A stretch of DNA of 64,000 nucleotides from Bovifimicola ammoniilytica (GCF_025567085.1 NZ_JAOQJN010000001.1:124001-188000), one strand, 5' to 3'. Counted from the first letter of the stretch, positions 25,922 through 33,902 are shown. Notes: generated by a model from the sequence alone, not told the origin. A program made the numbers and translations.

Positions 25922-27031
25922 ATGAACGCATTTAAGTTAATAATATCAAAATCAAAAGTTAAATATTTATATGATACAGACGAATTTGAACAGGGAATGG
26001 AGATTTTAAAGCAGAGTGGATATACAGCAATTCCTGTAATACGTGTAGATGGTACATATGCGGGAACGGTCTGTGATAAAGATTTTCTGTTGAAATATAC
26101 AGATGAAGATATGAAGAACTATGATGGTCTGTTAATTAAGGACATTATAAGACAAGGCTGGAATCCGGCAATAAACATTTCGAGTGATATAAATGATTTG
26201 CTGCTTTTGTCAATGGAGCAGAATTTTGTACCAGTTGTAGACGATATGAATGTATTTATCGGAATTATTACCAGAAGAGATATAATTAAATTCTTAACGG
26301 AGAATGGTAATTCATTACAGAATTTTAATGCTAAAGTCGGTGATGCAAGAAAGATGGAAGTGGCAATTCACCAGTTAGAGCAGAATGTTGCACCATATGA
26401 GATGTTTTCTAAGATGTATGAGGCTGCGATGAAAGAAATATGCATAAGAATTGAAACCATTAATGAAATGCTTAAATTCAAATATAACAGAGAACCACTT
26501 CATCAGCTTGAGAAGAGAATTAAGAGTGCCAGAAGTGTAATGGGGAAATTAGCAAAGAAACAGCTAGAGGCAACAGTTGATAATATGCAGGATAATCTGT
26601 TTGATATTGCTGGTGTCAGAGTTGTGTGTGCTTATATAAGTGATGCGTATGAATTTGCACAATATCTTGAGAATCAGCCTGATTTGCATCTTATTAAGAG
26701 AAAGGATTATATTGCTAATCCAAAGCCTAACGGATATAGAAGTCTGCATCTTATATTAGAAGTGCCTATCAATTATATCGGTGCGATGAAGATGATTCCT
26801 GTTGAGATTCAGTTCAGAACAGAGCCTATGGATTATTGGGCAAGCCTTGAACATGATTTAAAATATAAGCCAATCTATAATAATGCAGGACTTGATATTT
26901 CAGCAGAGTTATTAGAATGTAGCAATGAACTTGCCAGGACAGAGGAGAAGATGCAGGGGCTTGCTAAATTGATAACCGGAATGGAAGGTAATGAAAGATA
27001 TTTTGGTGGAGGCAATGTTAATATTAAATAG
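25922..27031 (+). CDS. CBS-domain pair fused to a RelA/SpoT alarmone synthetase
   Basis: A 369-residue fusion. Residues 1-128 form two CBS motifs (TAIPVIRVDGTYAGTV and FVPVVDDMNVFIGIITRRD), which bind adenine nucleotides in other proteins. Residues about 160-345 are a small (p)ppGpp synthetase: the KRIKSARSVMGK basic segment, DIAGVRVVC, the GYRSLHL substrate loop and VEIQFRTE with its catalytic glutamate are all kept, so it should be active. There is no hydrolase, TGS or ACT domain. It lies 30 bp after the polysaccharide operon and probably shares its transcript. The CBS pair likely senses ATP/AMP or cyclic dinucleotides, an inference. Confidence 0.88.
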   Translation: MNAFKLIISKSKVKYLYDTDEFEQGMEILKQSGYTAIPVIRVDGTYAGTVCDKDFLLKYTDEDMKNYDGLLIKDIIRQGWNPAINISSDINDLLLLSMEQNFVPVVDDMNVFIGIITRRDIIKFLTENGNSLQNFNAKVGDARKMEVAIHQLEQNVAPYEMFSKMYEAAMKEICIRIETINEMLKFKYNREPLHQLEKRIKSARSVMGKLAKKQLEATVDNMQDNLFDIAGVRVVCAYISDAYEFAQYLENQPDLHLIKRKDYIANPKPNGYRSLHLILEVPINYIGAMKMIPVEIQFRTEPMDYWASLEHDLKYKPIYNNAGLDISAELLECSNELARTEEKMQGLAKLITGMEGNERYFGGGNVNIK

Positions 27032-27145
27032 AATGTTGAAGTGGAAATAAATGAAAGACTAAAATCTACTTTGCCTACTTCGAAGTGAAAATAAACTTTT
27101 CACTTCAGTAAAATAAAAATGAATAGAAAATAAATAAAATTTTGC

Positions 27146-27174
27146 TTGACAATAATTAGAAGTCATTGTAAAAT
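27146..27174 (+). promoter_or_regulatory. Promoter of the tRNA-Phe/Gly/Gly unit
   Basis: A perfect TTGACA (27146-27151), 17 bp, and TAAAAT (27169-27174), about 40 bp upstream of tRNA-Phe. Confidence 0.75.
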
Positions 27175-27213
27175 GTTCAATGCGTGTTAATTGTGATGTT
27201 TCTTAAAGAAACT

Positions 27214-27286
27214 GCCCAGATAGCTCAGTTGGTAGAGCAAGGGACTGAAAATCCCTGTGTCACTGGTTCGATTCCAGTTCTGGGCA
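27214..27286 (+). tRNA. tRNA-Phe (GAA)
   Basis: A 73-nt tRNA. The acceptor GCCCAGA pairs with TCTGGGC, the discriminator is A, and the anticodon GAA is in ACTGAAAAT. CCA is not encoded. Confidence 0.96.
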
Positions 27287-27329
27287 TTACGCAGGAGGCA
27301 CTTAGTGCCGAATGCTTTACATACAATAT

Positions 27330-27400
27330 GCGGGTGTAGTTCAATGGTAGAACACTAGCCTTCCAAGCTAGATACGTGGGTTCGATTCCCATCACCCGCT
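27330..27400 (+). tRNA. tRNA-Gly (TCC)
   Basis: A 71-nt tRNA. The acceptor GCGGGTG pairs with CACCCGC, the discriminator is T, the anticodon TCC is in CTTCCAAG. Confidence 0.95.
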
Positions 27401-27444
27401 TTGATACAGAGTATCATATGGATATACTTATATATATCTGCATT

Positions 27445-27517
27445 GCGCGAGTGGCTCAGTTGGTGGAGCACGACCTTGCCAAGGTCGGGGTCGCGGGTTC
27501 GAGTCCCGTCTCGCGCT
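27445..27517 (+). tRNA. tRNA-Gly (GCC)
   Basis: A 73-nt tRNA. The acceptor GCGCGAG pairs with CTCGCGC, the discriminator is T, the anticodon GCC is in CTTGCCAAG. Confidence 0.95.
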
Positions 27518-27547
27518 TTTCTTATTTACTCAAACCATTTAATATAT

Positions 27548-27579
27548 AAAGAAACCTGAAGAAATTCAGGTTTCTTTTT
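27548..27579 (+). terminator. Terminator of the tRNA cluster
   Basis: A 13 bp perfect stem with a GAAA loop, followed by T-rich sequence. Confidence 0.88.
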
Positions 27580-27655
27580 GCGTGTAAAATAATTAAGAGA
27601 ATTATTATTGAAAAAAATAGTCAGAATTATGATAAGAAGAAGCGGTTAAAATAGG

Positions 27656-27684
27656 TAGCATAGGAATATTTGCTATGCTATAAT
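27656..27684 (+). promoter_or_regulatory. Promoter with overlapping palindromic operator, COG0523 gene
   Basis: TAGCATAG-N9-CTATGCTA (27656-27663 and 27673-27680) is a perfect 8-bp dyad. Its right arm runs into the -10 TATAAT (27679-27684) and its left arm covers the expected -35, so a bound protein would block polymerase. COG0523 genes are often controlled by metal-responsive repressors such as Zur, but this dyad does not match a box I know. Confidence 0.6.
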
Positions 27685-27721
27685 TAGGTTGTGCAACAAG
27701 ACGCGCAAGAATGGAGATAAT

Positions 27722-28651
27722 ATGATAAAGATAGATTTAATTACAGGTTTTCTTGGTTCAGGAAAGACAACATTTTTATTAAAATATGCAAGATATCTTA
27801 TGCAAAAGGGACTGAAAATCGGAATTCTCGAATATGACTATGGCGCTGTTAATATAGATATGATGTTATTATCAGAACTTCGTGGTACGCAGTGTGAGGT
27901 TGAAATGTTAGCGGCAGCGTGTGATTCGGATTGCCTGCAAAGAAGATTTAAGACGAAACTTATAGCAATGGCAATGAGTGGTTACGACAGGATAATCGTA
28001 GAGCCATCAGGAATATTTGATATGGATATGTTTTTCGATTCGCTTCGTGAAGAACCTCTGGAGAATTGGTATGAGATAGGAAGTGTCATCACTATTGTAA
28101 ATGCTAACCTTGTAGAGAAAATGACTAAGGAAGCTGATTATATATTAGCTTCACAGGCTTCGTGTGCAGGGTGTGTGGTTCTTAGCAGAACTCAGTTATC
28201 TACTCCTGAAAATATCGAGAATACCAAGAAGCATATTGCAAATGCAGCAGAGAAAATTCATTGTAAAAAGCTTCTGACAACATATATGGAGAAATCGTGG
28301 GAAGATTTTACGGATAAAGACTACGAATATCTGATGAATTCAGGATATCACATCGGTGATTATATGAAAGTTATTACAGAGGGCAAGGGCGAATTCTCGT
28401 CAGTAAATTTCCTTGATATCAAAGATGAAGTACCTGTATTAAAAGAGAAAATAAAGACACTTTTTGAGTCGGAGGAATATGGCAAGGTATTACGTGTAAA
28501 AGGTTTTGCAAGTGAAAATGGCAAAAATTACGAGATAAGTGCAACTGAAAATGAATTAGTTGTGAAACCAATGAATGTTGGCAGAGGCGTGGTCATTGTA
28601 ATTGGTTCAGGACTAGACAGTAAGAAGATAAAAGAGTTGCTAGATAGATAA
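27722..28651 (+). CDS. COG0523 (CobW/P47K-type) GTPase, atypical
   Basis: A 309-residue G3E-family P-loop GTPase, a group of metallochaperones and cofactor-insertion factors. Walker A is GFLGSGKTT at residues 8-16 and VEPSGIFD near 97 is the G3 region. Two features are unusual: the metal motif CXCC is replaced by a CDSDC segment near 72, and the base-recognition motif NKXD reads SRTQ, next to a CAGC pair near 145. So metal site and nucleotide choice may differ from classical members. AATGGAG precedes the ATG at 27722. It is single, with a dyad-covered promoter. Confidence 0.8.
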   Translation: MIKIDLITGFLGSGKTTFLLKYARYLMQKGLKIGILEYDYGAVNIDMMLLSELRGTQCEVEMLAAACDSDCLQRRFKTKLIAMAMSGYDRIIVEPSGIFDMDMFFDSLREEPLENWYEIGSVITIVNANLVEKMTKEADYILASQASCAGCVVLSRTQLSTPENIENTKKHIANAAEKIHCKKLLTTYMEKSWEDFTDKDYEYLMNSGYHIGDYMKVITEGKGEFSSVNFLDIKDEVPVLKEKIKTLFESEEYGKVLRVKGFASENGKNYEISATENELVVKPMNVGRGVVIVIGSGLDSKKIKELLDR

Positions 28652-28698
28652 AAATCGGGTTGATAAATTTAAAAAAATTTATTTAATAAAAATGTGTA

Positions 28699-28727
28699 TT
28701 GACAGTTATAAAGTATAATGTTATCAT
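28699..28727 (+). promoter_or_regulatory. Promoter of the degV-family gene
   Basis: A perfect TTGACA (28699-28704), 17 bp, and TATCAT (28722-28727). Two dyads lie immediately downstream. Confidence 0.65.
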
Positions 28728-28733
28728 TTCACA

Positions 28734-28772
28734 TAGTAATCAATACTACATAAAACAAATAGTGAATACTAT
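28734..28772. promoter_or_regulatory. Twin palindromes in the degV leader
   Basis: TAGTA-N5-TACTA (28734-28748) and ATAGT-N4-ACTAT (28759-28772) have related half-sites, with centres about 24 bp apart, right after the -10. The same stretch can also fold as one larger stem-loop. They look like tandem repressor sites near the transcription start; the regulator is unknown, though lipid-responsive repressors are candidates given the DegV fatty-acid-binding fold. Confidence 0.5.
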
Positions 28773-28844
28773 GAAATGTTAATGAAAAAACTATATAAAA
28801 CAAAATATTGCTTACTATATTATGAAATCAGGATGGAAAATGAA

Positions 28845-29699
28845 ATGAATAACAGTAAAACAGCACTATTAGTAGATTCAGGTTGCGATGTGGGAAAAGA
28901 GTTCGCAACAGAATATGACATAAGAATATTAGGACTTAAAGTTGTATATGGAATGGAAGTATTTTCCGATGGAATTGATATTGATCCGATGACGGTATAT
29001 GAAAGATTTCCAGGAGAGATTCCAACGACATCAACTCCAAATGTTATGGAAATCAGAGATTTATTAGATAAAATTAAAGAAGACGGATATGAGAATGTAA
29101 TCGCAGTATGTATATCAAGTAAATTAAGTGGAACATATAATACCGTTAAATCTGTTCTTGAAGAATATGACGGACTTAACGGCTATGCATTAGATACAAA
29201 GAATATTTCAGCAGGTGCAGGACTCTTAGCAATGTGGGCAGCAGTACAACTTAAAAACGGAATGTCATACGAAGAATTAGTAGAAAAACTACCTGCAAAA
29301 GTTCCAGATTCACACGTATTTTTCTATATGGATACACTTGATTATCTTAAAGCTGGCGGAAGAATCGGGAATGTTACAGGCTTCATAGGAAAAGCACTTG
29401 ATTTAAAACCAGTAATAACCTGTAACCCTGAGGGAATATATAATACAGTAACAATGTTAAGGGGCAGAAAGAATAGTGTTAAGAGACTTGTGAATATTGT
29501 GGAGAAACAAGTGGGCGATGATGCTGATAAGTGGATAAGTATTATGAATGGCAAGGCAGCAGATAAAGTGCCTGAAGTAGAGGCTCAGCTTTCAGAGAAA
29601 TTCTCTAAGATGGAGATTGTAGAGAAAAAACAGATAGTTGCTTCACTTGCAGTTCATACAGGTCCCGGACTTGTTGGAATAGGAGTGTTGAAACTTTAG
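28845..29699 (+). CDS. DegV-family fatty-acid-binding protein
   Basis: A 284-residue cytosolic protein of the DegV family, which binds fatty acids and in some Firmicutes (FakB) presents them to a kinase for phosphorylation. It starts LLVDSGCDVGKEF, has TTSTPNV near 52 and SSKLSGTYNT near 80 where the lipid carboxylate is held, and GGRIGN near 172. The frame opens at 28776, but GGATGG before the ATG at 28845 and the family start decide. No FakA partner is nearby. Confidence 0.88.
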   Translation: MNNSKTALLVDSGCDVGKEFATEYDIRILGLKVVYGMEVFSDGIDIDPMTVYERFPGEIPTTSTPNVMEIRDLLDKIKEDGYENVIAVCISSKLSGTYNTVKSVLEEYDGLNGYALDTKNISAGAGLLAMWAAVQLKNGMSYEELVEKLPAKVPDSHVFFYMDTLDYLKAGGRIGNVTGFIGKALDLKPVITCNPEGIYNTVTMLRGRKNSVKRLVNIVEKQVGDDADKWISIMNGKAADKVPEVEAQLSEKFSKMEIVEKKQIVASLAVHTGPGLVGIGVLKL

Positions 29700-29704
29700 G
29701 GAGA

Positions 29705-29742
29705 TAGTGCGAAAAATAATGCTGATGCGATTATTTTTTGTA
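29705..29742 (+). repeat. Solo hairpin 1 of the multi-hairpin element
   Basis: TAGTGCGAAAAATAAT with its inverted copy (29708-29720 and 29730-29742) and the loop GCTGATGCG match hairpin 1 of the full copies. Hairpins 2-4 are absent. It starts 5 bp after the degV stop and may act as that gene's terminator. Confidence 0.7.
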
Positions 29743-29748
29743 AAAACA

Positions 29749-29808
29749 TTGATAAATTTACTAAATAGGATATAATAAAAGTAGGAGAAATCCTACTTTT
29801 CCTATTTA
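29749..29808 (+). promoter_or_regulatory. Autoregulated-looking promoter of the antitoxin gene
   Basis: TTGATA (29749-29754), 16 bp, TATAAT (29771-29776). A nested inverted repeat covers it: outer arms TAAATAGGA/TCCTATTTA (29762-29770, 29800-29808) flank the -10, inner arms AAAAGTAGGA/TCCTACTTTT lie at 29777-29786 and 29791-29800. Both share the AGGA half-site. This is the usual arrangement for an antitoxin repressing its own gene. Confidence 0.65.
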
Positions 29809-29828
29809 AAGAAATGGAGGTGATTTGA

Positions 29829-30101
29829 ATGGTTGCGAATACATTTATTGATAATGCAAAGGTTATGTCAAAGGGGCAGGTAACAATACCTAAAGATGTA
29901 CGTGATATTCTTGGAATTTCAAGTGGAGACAGAGTGACATTCGTTGTTGAAAATGGAAATGTGCGTATAATTAATTCAGCAGTATACGCAATGCAAATGC
30001 TTCAAAAACAGATGGAGGGTGAAGCTGAGCGAAATGGACTTACTTCTGATGATTTGGTTATGGATATGGTAAAAGAGGTTAGAGCAGAAAGTGAGGATTA
30101 A
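29829..30101 (+). CDS. AbrB/MazE/SpoVT-family antitoxin
   Basis: A 90-residue swapped-hairpin DNA-binding protein: KVMSKGQVTIPKDVRDILGI at residues 11-30 and GDRVTFVVENGNVRI follow the family exactly, and the C-terminal 45 residues are helical and acidic, as in toxin-neutralising tails. GGAGGTG precedes the ATG. Its stop overlaps the start of a short ORF (TAATG) that looks like a broken toxin. Inverted repeats at its promoter suggest self-repression. Confidence 0.85.
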   Translation: MVANTFIDNAKVMSKGQVTIPKDVRDILGISSGDRVTFVVENGNVRIINSAVYAMQMLQKQMEGEAERNGLTSDDLVMDMVKEVRAESED

Positions 30102-30160
30102 TGAAACCAAGAATTATGACGGCAACTGAATTTATTAAAAAAATGCAAGGTATCACGTAA
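30101..30160 (+). pseudogene. Truncated toxin start (19 codons)
   Basis: The ATG overlaps the antitoxin stop, the arrangement used by toxin genes, but the frame ends after 19 residues (MKPRIMTATEFIKKMQGIT). Antitoxins of this type usually precede PIN-domain (VapC-like) toxins beginning MK-xx-IM, so this may be the eroded beginning of one. No further toxin-like sequence was seen downstream. The assignment rests on position more than sequence. Confidence 0.35.
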
Positions 30161-30206
30161 ATAATAGTGATAATATATTTAATTAATACGAAAAGATAAA
30201 ATTAAA

Positions 30207-30252
30207 GGCTGAGTATCAGACACAATAATAGTGCGAGATATTCAGCCTGTTT
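30207..30252 (+). terminator. Terminator after the antitoxin locus
   Basis: GGCTGAGTATC (30207-30217) pairs imperfectly with GATATTCAGCC (30237-30247), followed by TGTTTTG. A second small hairpin, CCATAGC-ACAAA-GCTATGG, lies at 30272-30290. Confidence 0.55.
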
Positions 30253-30314
30253 TGTTGCAATGGTAGTGAAGCCATAGCACAAAGCTATGGGAATAGATAT
30301 TTCTGACATTTTAA

Positions 30315-30767
30315 TTAATTTTCGCTGTTGGTGTAATGAATACAGATACCACTACTATAAGAACGTGGGTCGAAACGAGATGAAATGGAACCCCACCAAA
30401 ATGAGTTTTCTTCGTTTCCTAAACCACAGAATTTCATAAGCCATTCATCACAATATCGTTTTTCGTTCTTCATTATTTCTGTAGGTGTCTGATTTTTCAG
30501 GTGCAAAATGGCATTTGAGTCTATATTTTGTGGGAATAATTCGATAAATTCAAGATTTCCCTGCGGATTAAAACACAAATCAACAGGAATTTTGGTGTCA
30601 TAAACTTTTTCACTGATATCATACCATATATATCCATTTTTCATATCTCTGACTCGTAGAATTTTATCTTTTGGAAAATCAGAAATAAAATCAGTAGAAT
30701 GTAATAATGGTGATAACGTTATATTCAATTCAGGAAAAGTAATTTTACCTGTATTAAGCTCAATCAA
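30315..30767 (-). CDS. Hypothetical protein
   Basis: A 150-residue soluble protein with no signal or membrane segment. I do not recognise a named family. Its C-terminal SFWWGSISSRFDPRSYSSGICIHYTN resembles the end of small uncharacterised proteins in which a W/F-G-SISS-x-D-P motif precedes a beta strand, some of which look like immunity-type proteins. GGAGG lies before the ATG. It is alone on the minus strand between the decayed toxin-antitoxin locus and a repeat element, suggesting an accessory gene. Confidence 0.7.
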   Translation of the reverse strand: MIELNTGKITFPELNITLSPLLHSTDFISDFPKDKILRVRDMKNGYIWYDISEKVYDTKIPVDLCFNPQGNLEFIELFPQNIDSNAILHLKNQTPTEIMKNEKRYCDEWLMKFCGLGNEENSFWWGSISSRFDPRSYSSGICIHYTNSEN

Positions 30768-30939
30768 ATAAACTTCCTCCTTTAAGATTTATTCGTGTTC
30801 ATATTTGCTTTCATTATACCACAATTCTATATTTTATTACAAACTGGGAAAACGTTTTCTAAATAAATTTTTACAAACAAAAAAATATATGATATTATGT
30901 TGTAAGATTAAAATTGCGATAACGCTTAGAATAGAGGAA

Positions 30940-31070
30940 TAGTGTGAAAAATACAGATTGATATCTGATTTTTCACACGGCTATTTGTGCCACAGGCGCC
31001 ACAAATAGCATATATCGCAGAGCCAAATCTGACATTTGGCTCGCGATTCCTCCGGCACTTTGTGCCTGCG
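30940..31070 (+). repeat. Multi-hairpin element, copy 3
   Basis: Hairpin 1 (30943-30977) is extended by ATC/GAT pairs; hairpin 2 pairs CTATTTGTG with CACAAATAG; hairpin 3 pairs GAGCCAAAT with ATTTGGCTC, completely changed from the other copies yet still paired; hairpin 4 uses GGCAC/GTGCC. It ends about 14 bp before the aroA start. The flanks (GAATAGAGG on the left, GAATGGAGA on the right) are similar but not identical. The rest of the 317-bp gap (30768-30939) is AT-rich with no feature seen. Confidence 0.85.
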
Positions 31071-31084
31071 GAATGGAGATTAGT

Positions 31085-32413
31085 ATGAAATATATTCGTA
31101 AAATAAAGACAGATGATGGTAAAGAACACGAAGTATACATAACTCGTAAAGTTAATAAGCCGGTTAGTGGAACTGTTGTTGTACCAGGTTCTAAGAGTAT
31201 GACAAACAGAGCATTATTATTAGCAGCACTTTCTAAGGAAAAGTCAACTTTAAGAGGTGTGTTATTTAGTGATGATTCAAGACATTTTCTTATGTGTCTG
31301 GAACAATTAGGTTTTGCACTTGAAATAGATGAAGAAAATAAGATTGTAAAAGTACAGGGCTGTGGTGGAAAGATTCCAAATAAAGAAGCTGTAATCGATG
31401 TTGGAAGTGCGGGAACAGCCGCAAGATTTATTACAGCAATGCTTGCTCTATCGGACGGAAAATATGTTATCAACTGTTCAGAACAGATGAAGAAGCGGCC
31501 TATGTCAGAGCTTTTCAGAATATTGACGGAAATGGGTGCAAGCTTCAGGTATCTTGGAGAAGAGGGATACCTTCCGGTAGAAGTGTCAGGCAATGGAGGA
31601 AAATGTCACAACATTGATATGGACATAAGCAAGAGTACGCAGTTTCTAAGTGCGATGCTTATGGTAATTCCAGTTACCAGTACGGGAATCGATATACATA
31701 TAGTAAGTGAGAAAAAAGATGGTTCATATATAAGGATAACCAGAAATATGCTAAAAGAATTTGGCGTAAAGACTGAATTTGATGGAGAAACATATCATAT
31801 AGACGGAAATCAGAATATACATATTGGTGATTATTATATTGAGCCTGATGTTTCGGCTGCGTGTTATTTTTATGCAATTGCAATGATTACAGGCGGAAGT
31901 GTGACAGTAGAAAATGTACACAGTAACTCGACACAGGGAGATATGAAGTTCATAAAACTTCTTGAGAAAATGGATGGAAAGGTAACAGATACCAGTAAGG
32001 GAATCAATGTTACCGGAAATGCCGATGGTACATTTAGTGGAATAGATGTTAATATGAATGATTTCTCGGACCAGGCGCTTACATTGGCGGCGATGGCACC
32101 ATTTGCAAATAGCGAGACAATAATCAGAAATGTCGGACACATAAGAGGTCAGGAATGTAATCGTATGAGTGCAATTGTTAATGAACTTACGAAATGTGGA
32201 ATCAGATGTGAAGAAAATGGCGATGATATTCATATTTATCCGGGAAATGTTAAACCTGCGTTAATTGAAACATATGATGACCACAGGGTTGCTATGGCAT
32301 TTACAATGATGGGATTACGTGCGGACGGAATAATTATTGATAATCCTATGTGCTGCCGTAAAACATTTGAGAACTACTATGATGTATTAGAGAAATTTAT
32401 GAATGAAGTATAG
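31085..32413 (+). CDS. aroA: 3-phosphoshikimate 1-carboxyvinyltransferase (EPSP synthase)
   Basis: Shikimate-pathway enzyme that joins phosphoenolpyruvate to shikimate-3-phosphate. The 442-residue protein has the N-terminal VPGSKSMTNRALLLAALS with the substrate lysine near residue 40, the GSAGTAARFITA loop near 115 and the C-terminal YDDHRVAMAF near 395. Two inverse alpha/beta domains of usual length are present. GGAG precedes the ATG at 31085; an ATG four codons upstream is less well placed. It is the only aromatic-pathway gene here and follows repeat copy 3. Confidence 0.94.
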   Translation: MKYIRKIKTDDGKEHEVYITRKVNKPVSGTVVVPGSKSMTNRALLLAALSKEKSTLRGVLFSDDSRHFLMCLEQLGFALEIDEENKIVKVQGCGGKIPNKEAVIDVGSAGTAARFITAMLALSDGKYVINCSEQMKKRPMSELFRILTEMGASFRYLGEEGYLPVEVSGNGGKCHNIDMDISKSTQFLSAMLMVIPVTSTGIDIHIVSEKKDGSYIRITRNMLKEFGVKTEFDGETYHIDGNQNIHIGDYYIEPDVSAACYFYAIAMITGGSVTVENVHSNSTQGDMKFIKLLEKMDGKVTDTSKGINVTGNADGTFSGIDVNMNDFSDQALTLAAMAPFANSETIIRNVGHIRGQECNRMSAIVNELTKCGIRCEENGDDIHIYPGNVKPALIETYDDHRVAMAFTMMGLRADGIIIDNPMCCRKTFENYYDVLEKFMNEV

Positions 32414-32427
32414 AAGAAGGGTAGAAA

Positions 32428-33813
32428 ATGAAGATTAAAGTTGAGAAAAAAGCTAATAAAGGTTCCAAAGAGAAAATTAATATTAAAATCGGAAAATATG
32501 ATAGTATCAGCGATATATTTAAAAGCATACCGGATAACTTCTGGAATATTGGTGGCTTCATATTTATGATGCTTATGCTTTTAATATTATGTGCTGAAGA
32601 AGTGTACAGATTATTTTCAATGACACAGAAATATGGAATATTCAATATATCATTCTTTTTCATAGGGTCTATTGCGGAAATATTTGCGACATTGTATATT
32701 TTCTCACAGTTTTATAAAGAAGAGAAATTCAGTTTAAAGAAGATTCTTAAAAACAATGTATGGGATATTCTTCTGTTTGCAATGCTTATCTGGAGTGCAG
32801 TTTCAACATATACAGCAGATAACCTCTACGTGGCTACCAAAGGTACCTGGTATAGAAAAGATGGCTTCTATACATATCTTATATATGCGGCAATGTATGT
32901 CTGTGGTAAGGCAGTGACCTCTGACCGATTCAGAAGATATATTTTAAGAACATTTAGTACGGTCTGTACATTATTATCATTATGGGTGCTGTTTCAATAT
33001 AATGGACATATATATAATATGTTTGGCAGATATGCGCATAATATGGATATATGGACGAAATATGCAAGTATATTCTATAATACAAATCACTATGCTTATT
33101 TTATGACATTAGCCATAATGGCAATGGTAGGACTTATAATTATAGAAGAAAAGCTGATTTATAAAGTTATATTCTTAGCAATGTTTGTATTTAATCTATG
33201 GGCATTAATTATAAATGATACATTTGGCGGTTATATAGCAGTTATGGCAGGAATAATATTTGTCTCCATAATATTTATAATCAAAGACAGAAAGAAACTT
33301 GTTCCGATAATTTTAATATGCCTGACATTTATAATAACGAGCGTATGTGTAGATGCGAAAACACATATACTTTCAAATGATTTTGGCGTAACTTATGGTG
33401 ATGCTAAGGCTGGAATATCGAATGATGCAGGTGGTACAAGCAGAATTGGCCTCTGGAAGCAGGCATTCAGATTTATGAAAGACAGACCGGTATTCGGATA
33501 TGGCCCTGATGGATTATGGTCGCTATATTATGAGAAGGGCTTTAGCAGCGACAGACCACATAATGAATTTATACAGCATGCGGTATACCTGGGAATTCCG
33601 GCGGCACTTATGTATATTGGTGCAATACTCAGCCTGTTTATATATTGTATAAAGAGGATTAAGAAATTAAATGTGCTTATGCTGACAATTGGTGGAATGG
33701 TATGTGCATATCTTGTGTCGTCATTCTTTGGAAATACAATGTATTACACAGCACCGTATTATTTTATGACACTTGGAATGTTATCGGCGTGCCACAGAAA
33801 AGATGCCCTATAA
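32428..33813 (+). CDS. O-antigen ligase / polymerase-like membrane protein
   Basis: A 461-residue protein with about twelve transmembrane helices. The Wzy_C/O-antigen-ligase signature is clear near residues 330-385: RIGLWKQAFRFMKDRPVFGYGPDGLW then RPHNEFIQHAVYLGIPAAL, with the loop arginine and histidine thought to be catalytic. It would join or polymerise lipid-linked glycans at the outer membrane face. It lies 14 bp after aroA, so probably the same transcript, though no functional link is obvious. Substrate unknown. Confidence 0.85.
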   Translation: MKIKVEKKANKGSKEKINIKIGKYDSISDIFKSIPDNFWNIGGFIFMMLMLLILCAEEVYRLFSMTQKYGIFNISFFFIGSIAEIFATLYIFSQFYKEEKFSLKKILKNNVWDILLFAMLIWSAVSTYTADNLYVATKGTWYRKDGFYTYLIYAAMYVCGKAVTSDRFRRYILRTFSTVCTLLSLWVLFQYNGHIYNMFGRYAHNMDIWTKYASIFYNTNHYAYFMTLAIMAMVGLIIIEEKLIYKVIFLAMFVFNLWALIINDTFGGYIAVMAGIIFVSIIFIIKDRKKLVPIILICLTFIITSVCVDAKTHILSNDFGVTYGDAKAGISNDAGGTSRIGLWKQAFRFMKDRPVFGYGPDGLWSLYYEKGFSSDRPHNEFIQHAVYLGIPAALMYIGAILSLFIYCIKRIKKLNVLMLTIGGMVCAYLVSSFFGNTMYYTAPYYFMTLGMLSACHRKDAL

Positions 33814-33823
33814 GGCTTTTTTC

Positions 33824-33851
33824 TTGACAAACAAAGACTATGTGATAAAAT
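33824..33851 (+). promoter_or_regulatory. Promoter of leuS
   Basis: A perfect TTGACA (33824-33829), 16 bp, TAAAAT (33846-33851). The leader of about 45 nt is too short for a T-box. Confidence 0.7.
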
Positions 33852-33902
33852 AAATCCATATGTAAAAATGACAGTTATTCTTATCAGAAAGGATATACAG
33901 AA

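Noticed and set aside
33852..33902. T-box leader for leuS
   Set aside because: The leader is only about 45 nt and lacks the T-box consensus; none was seen before ilvE either.
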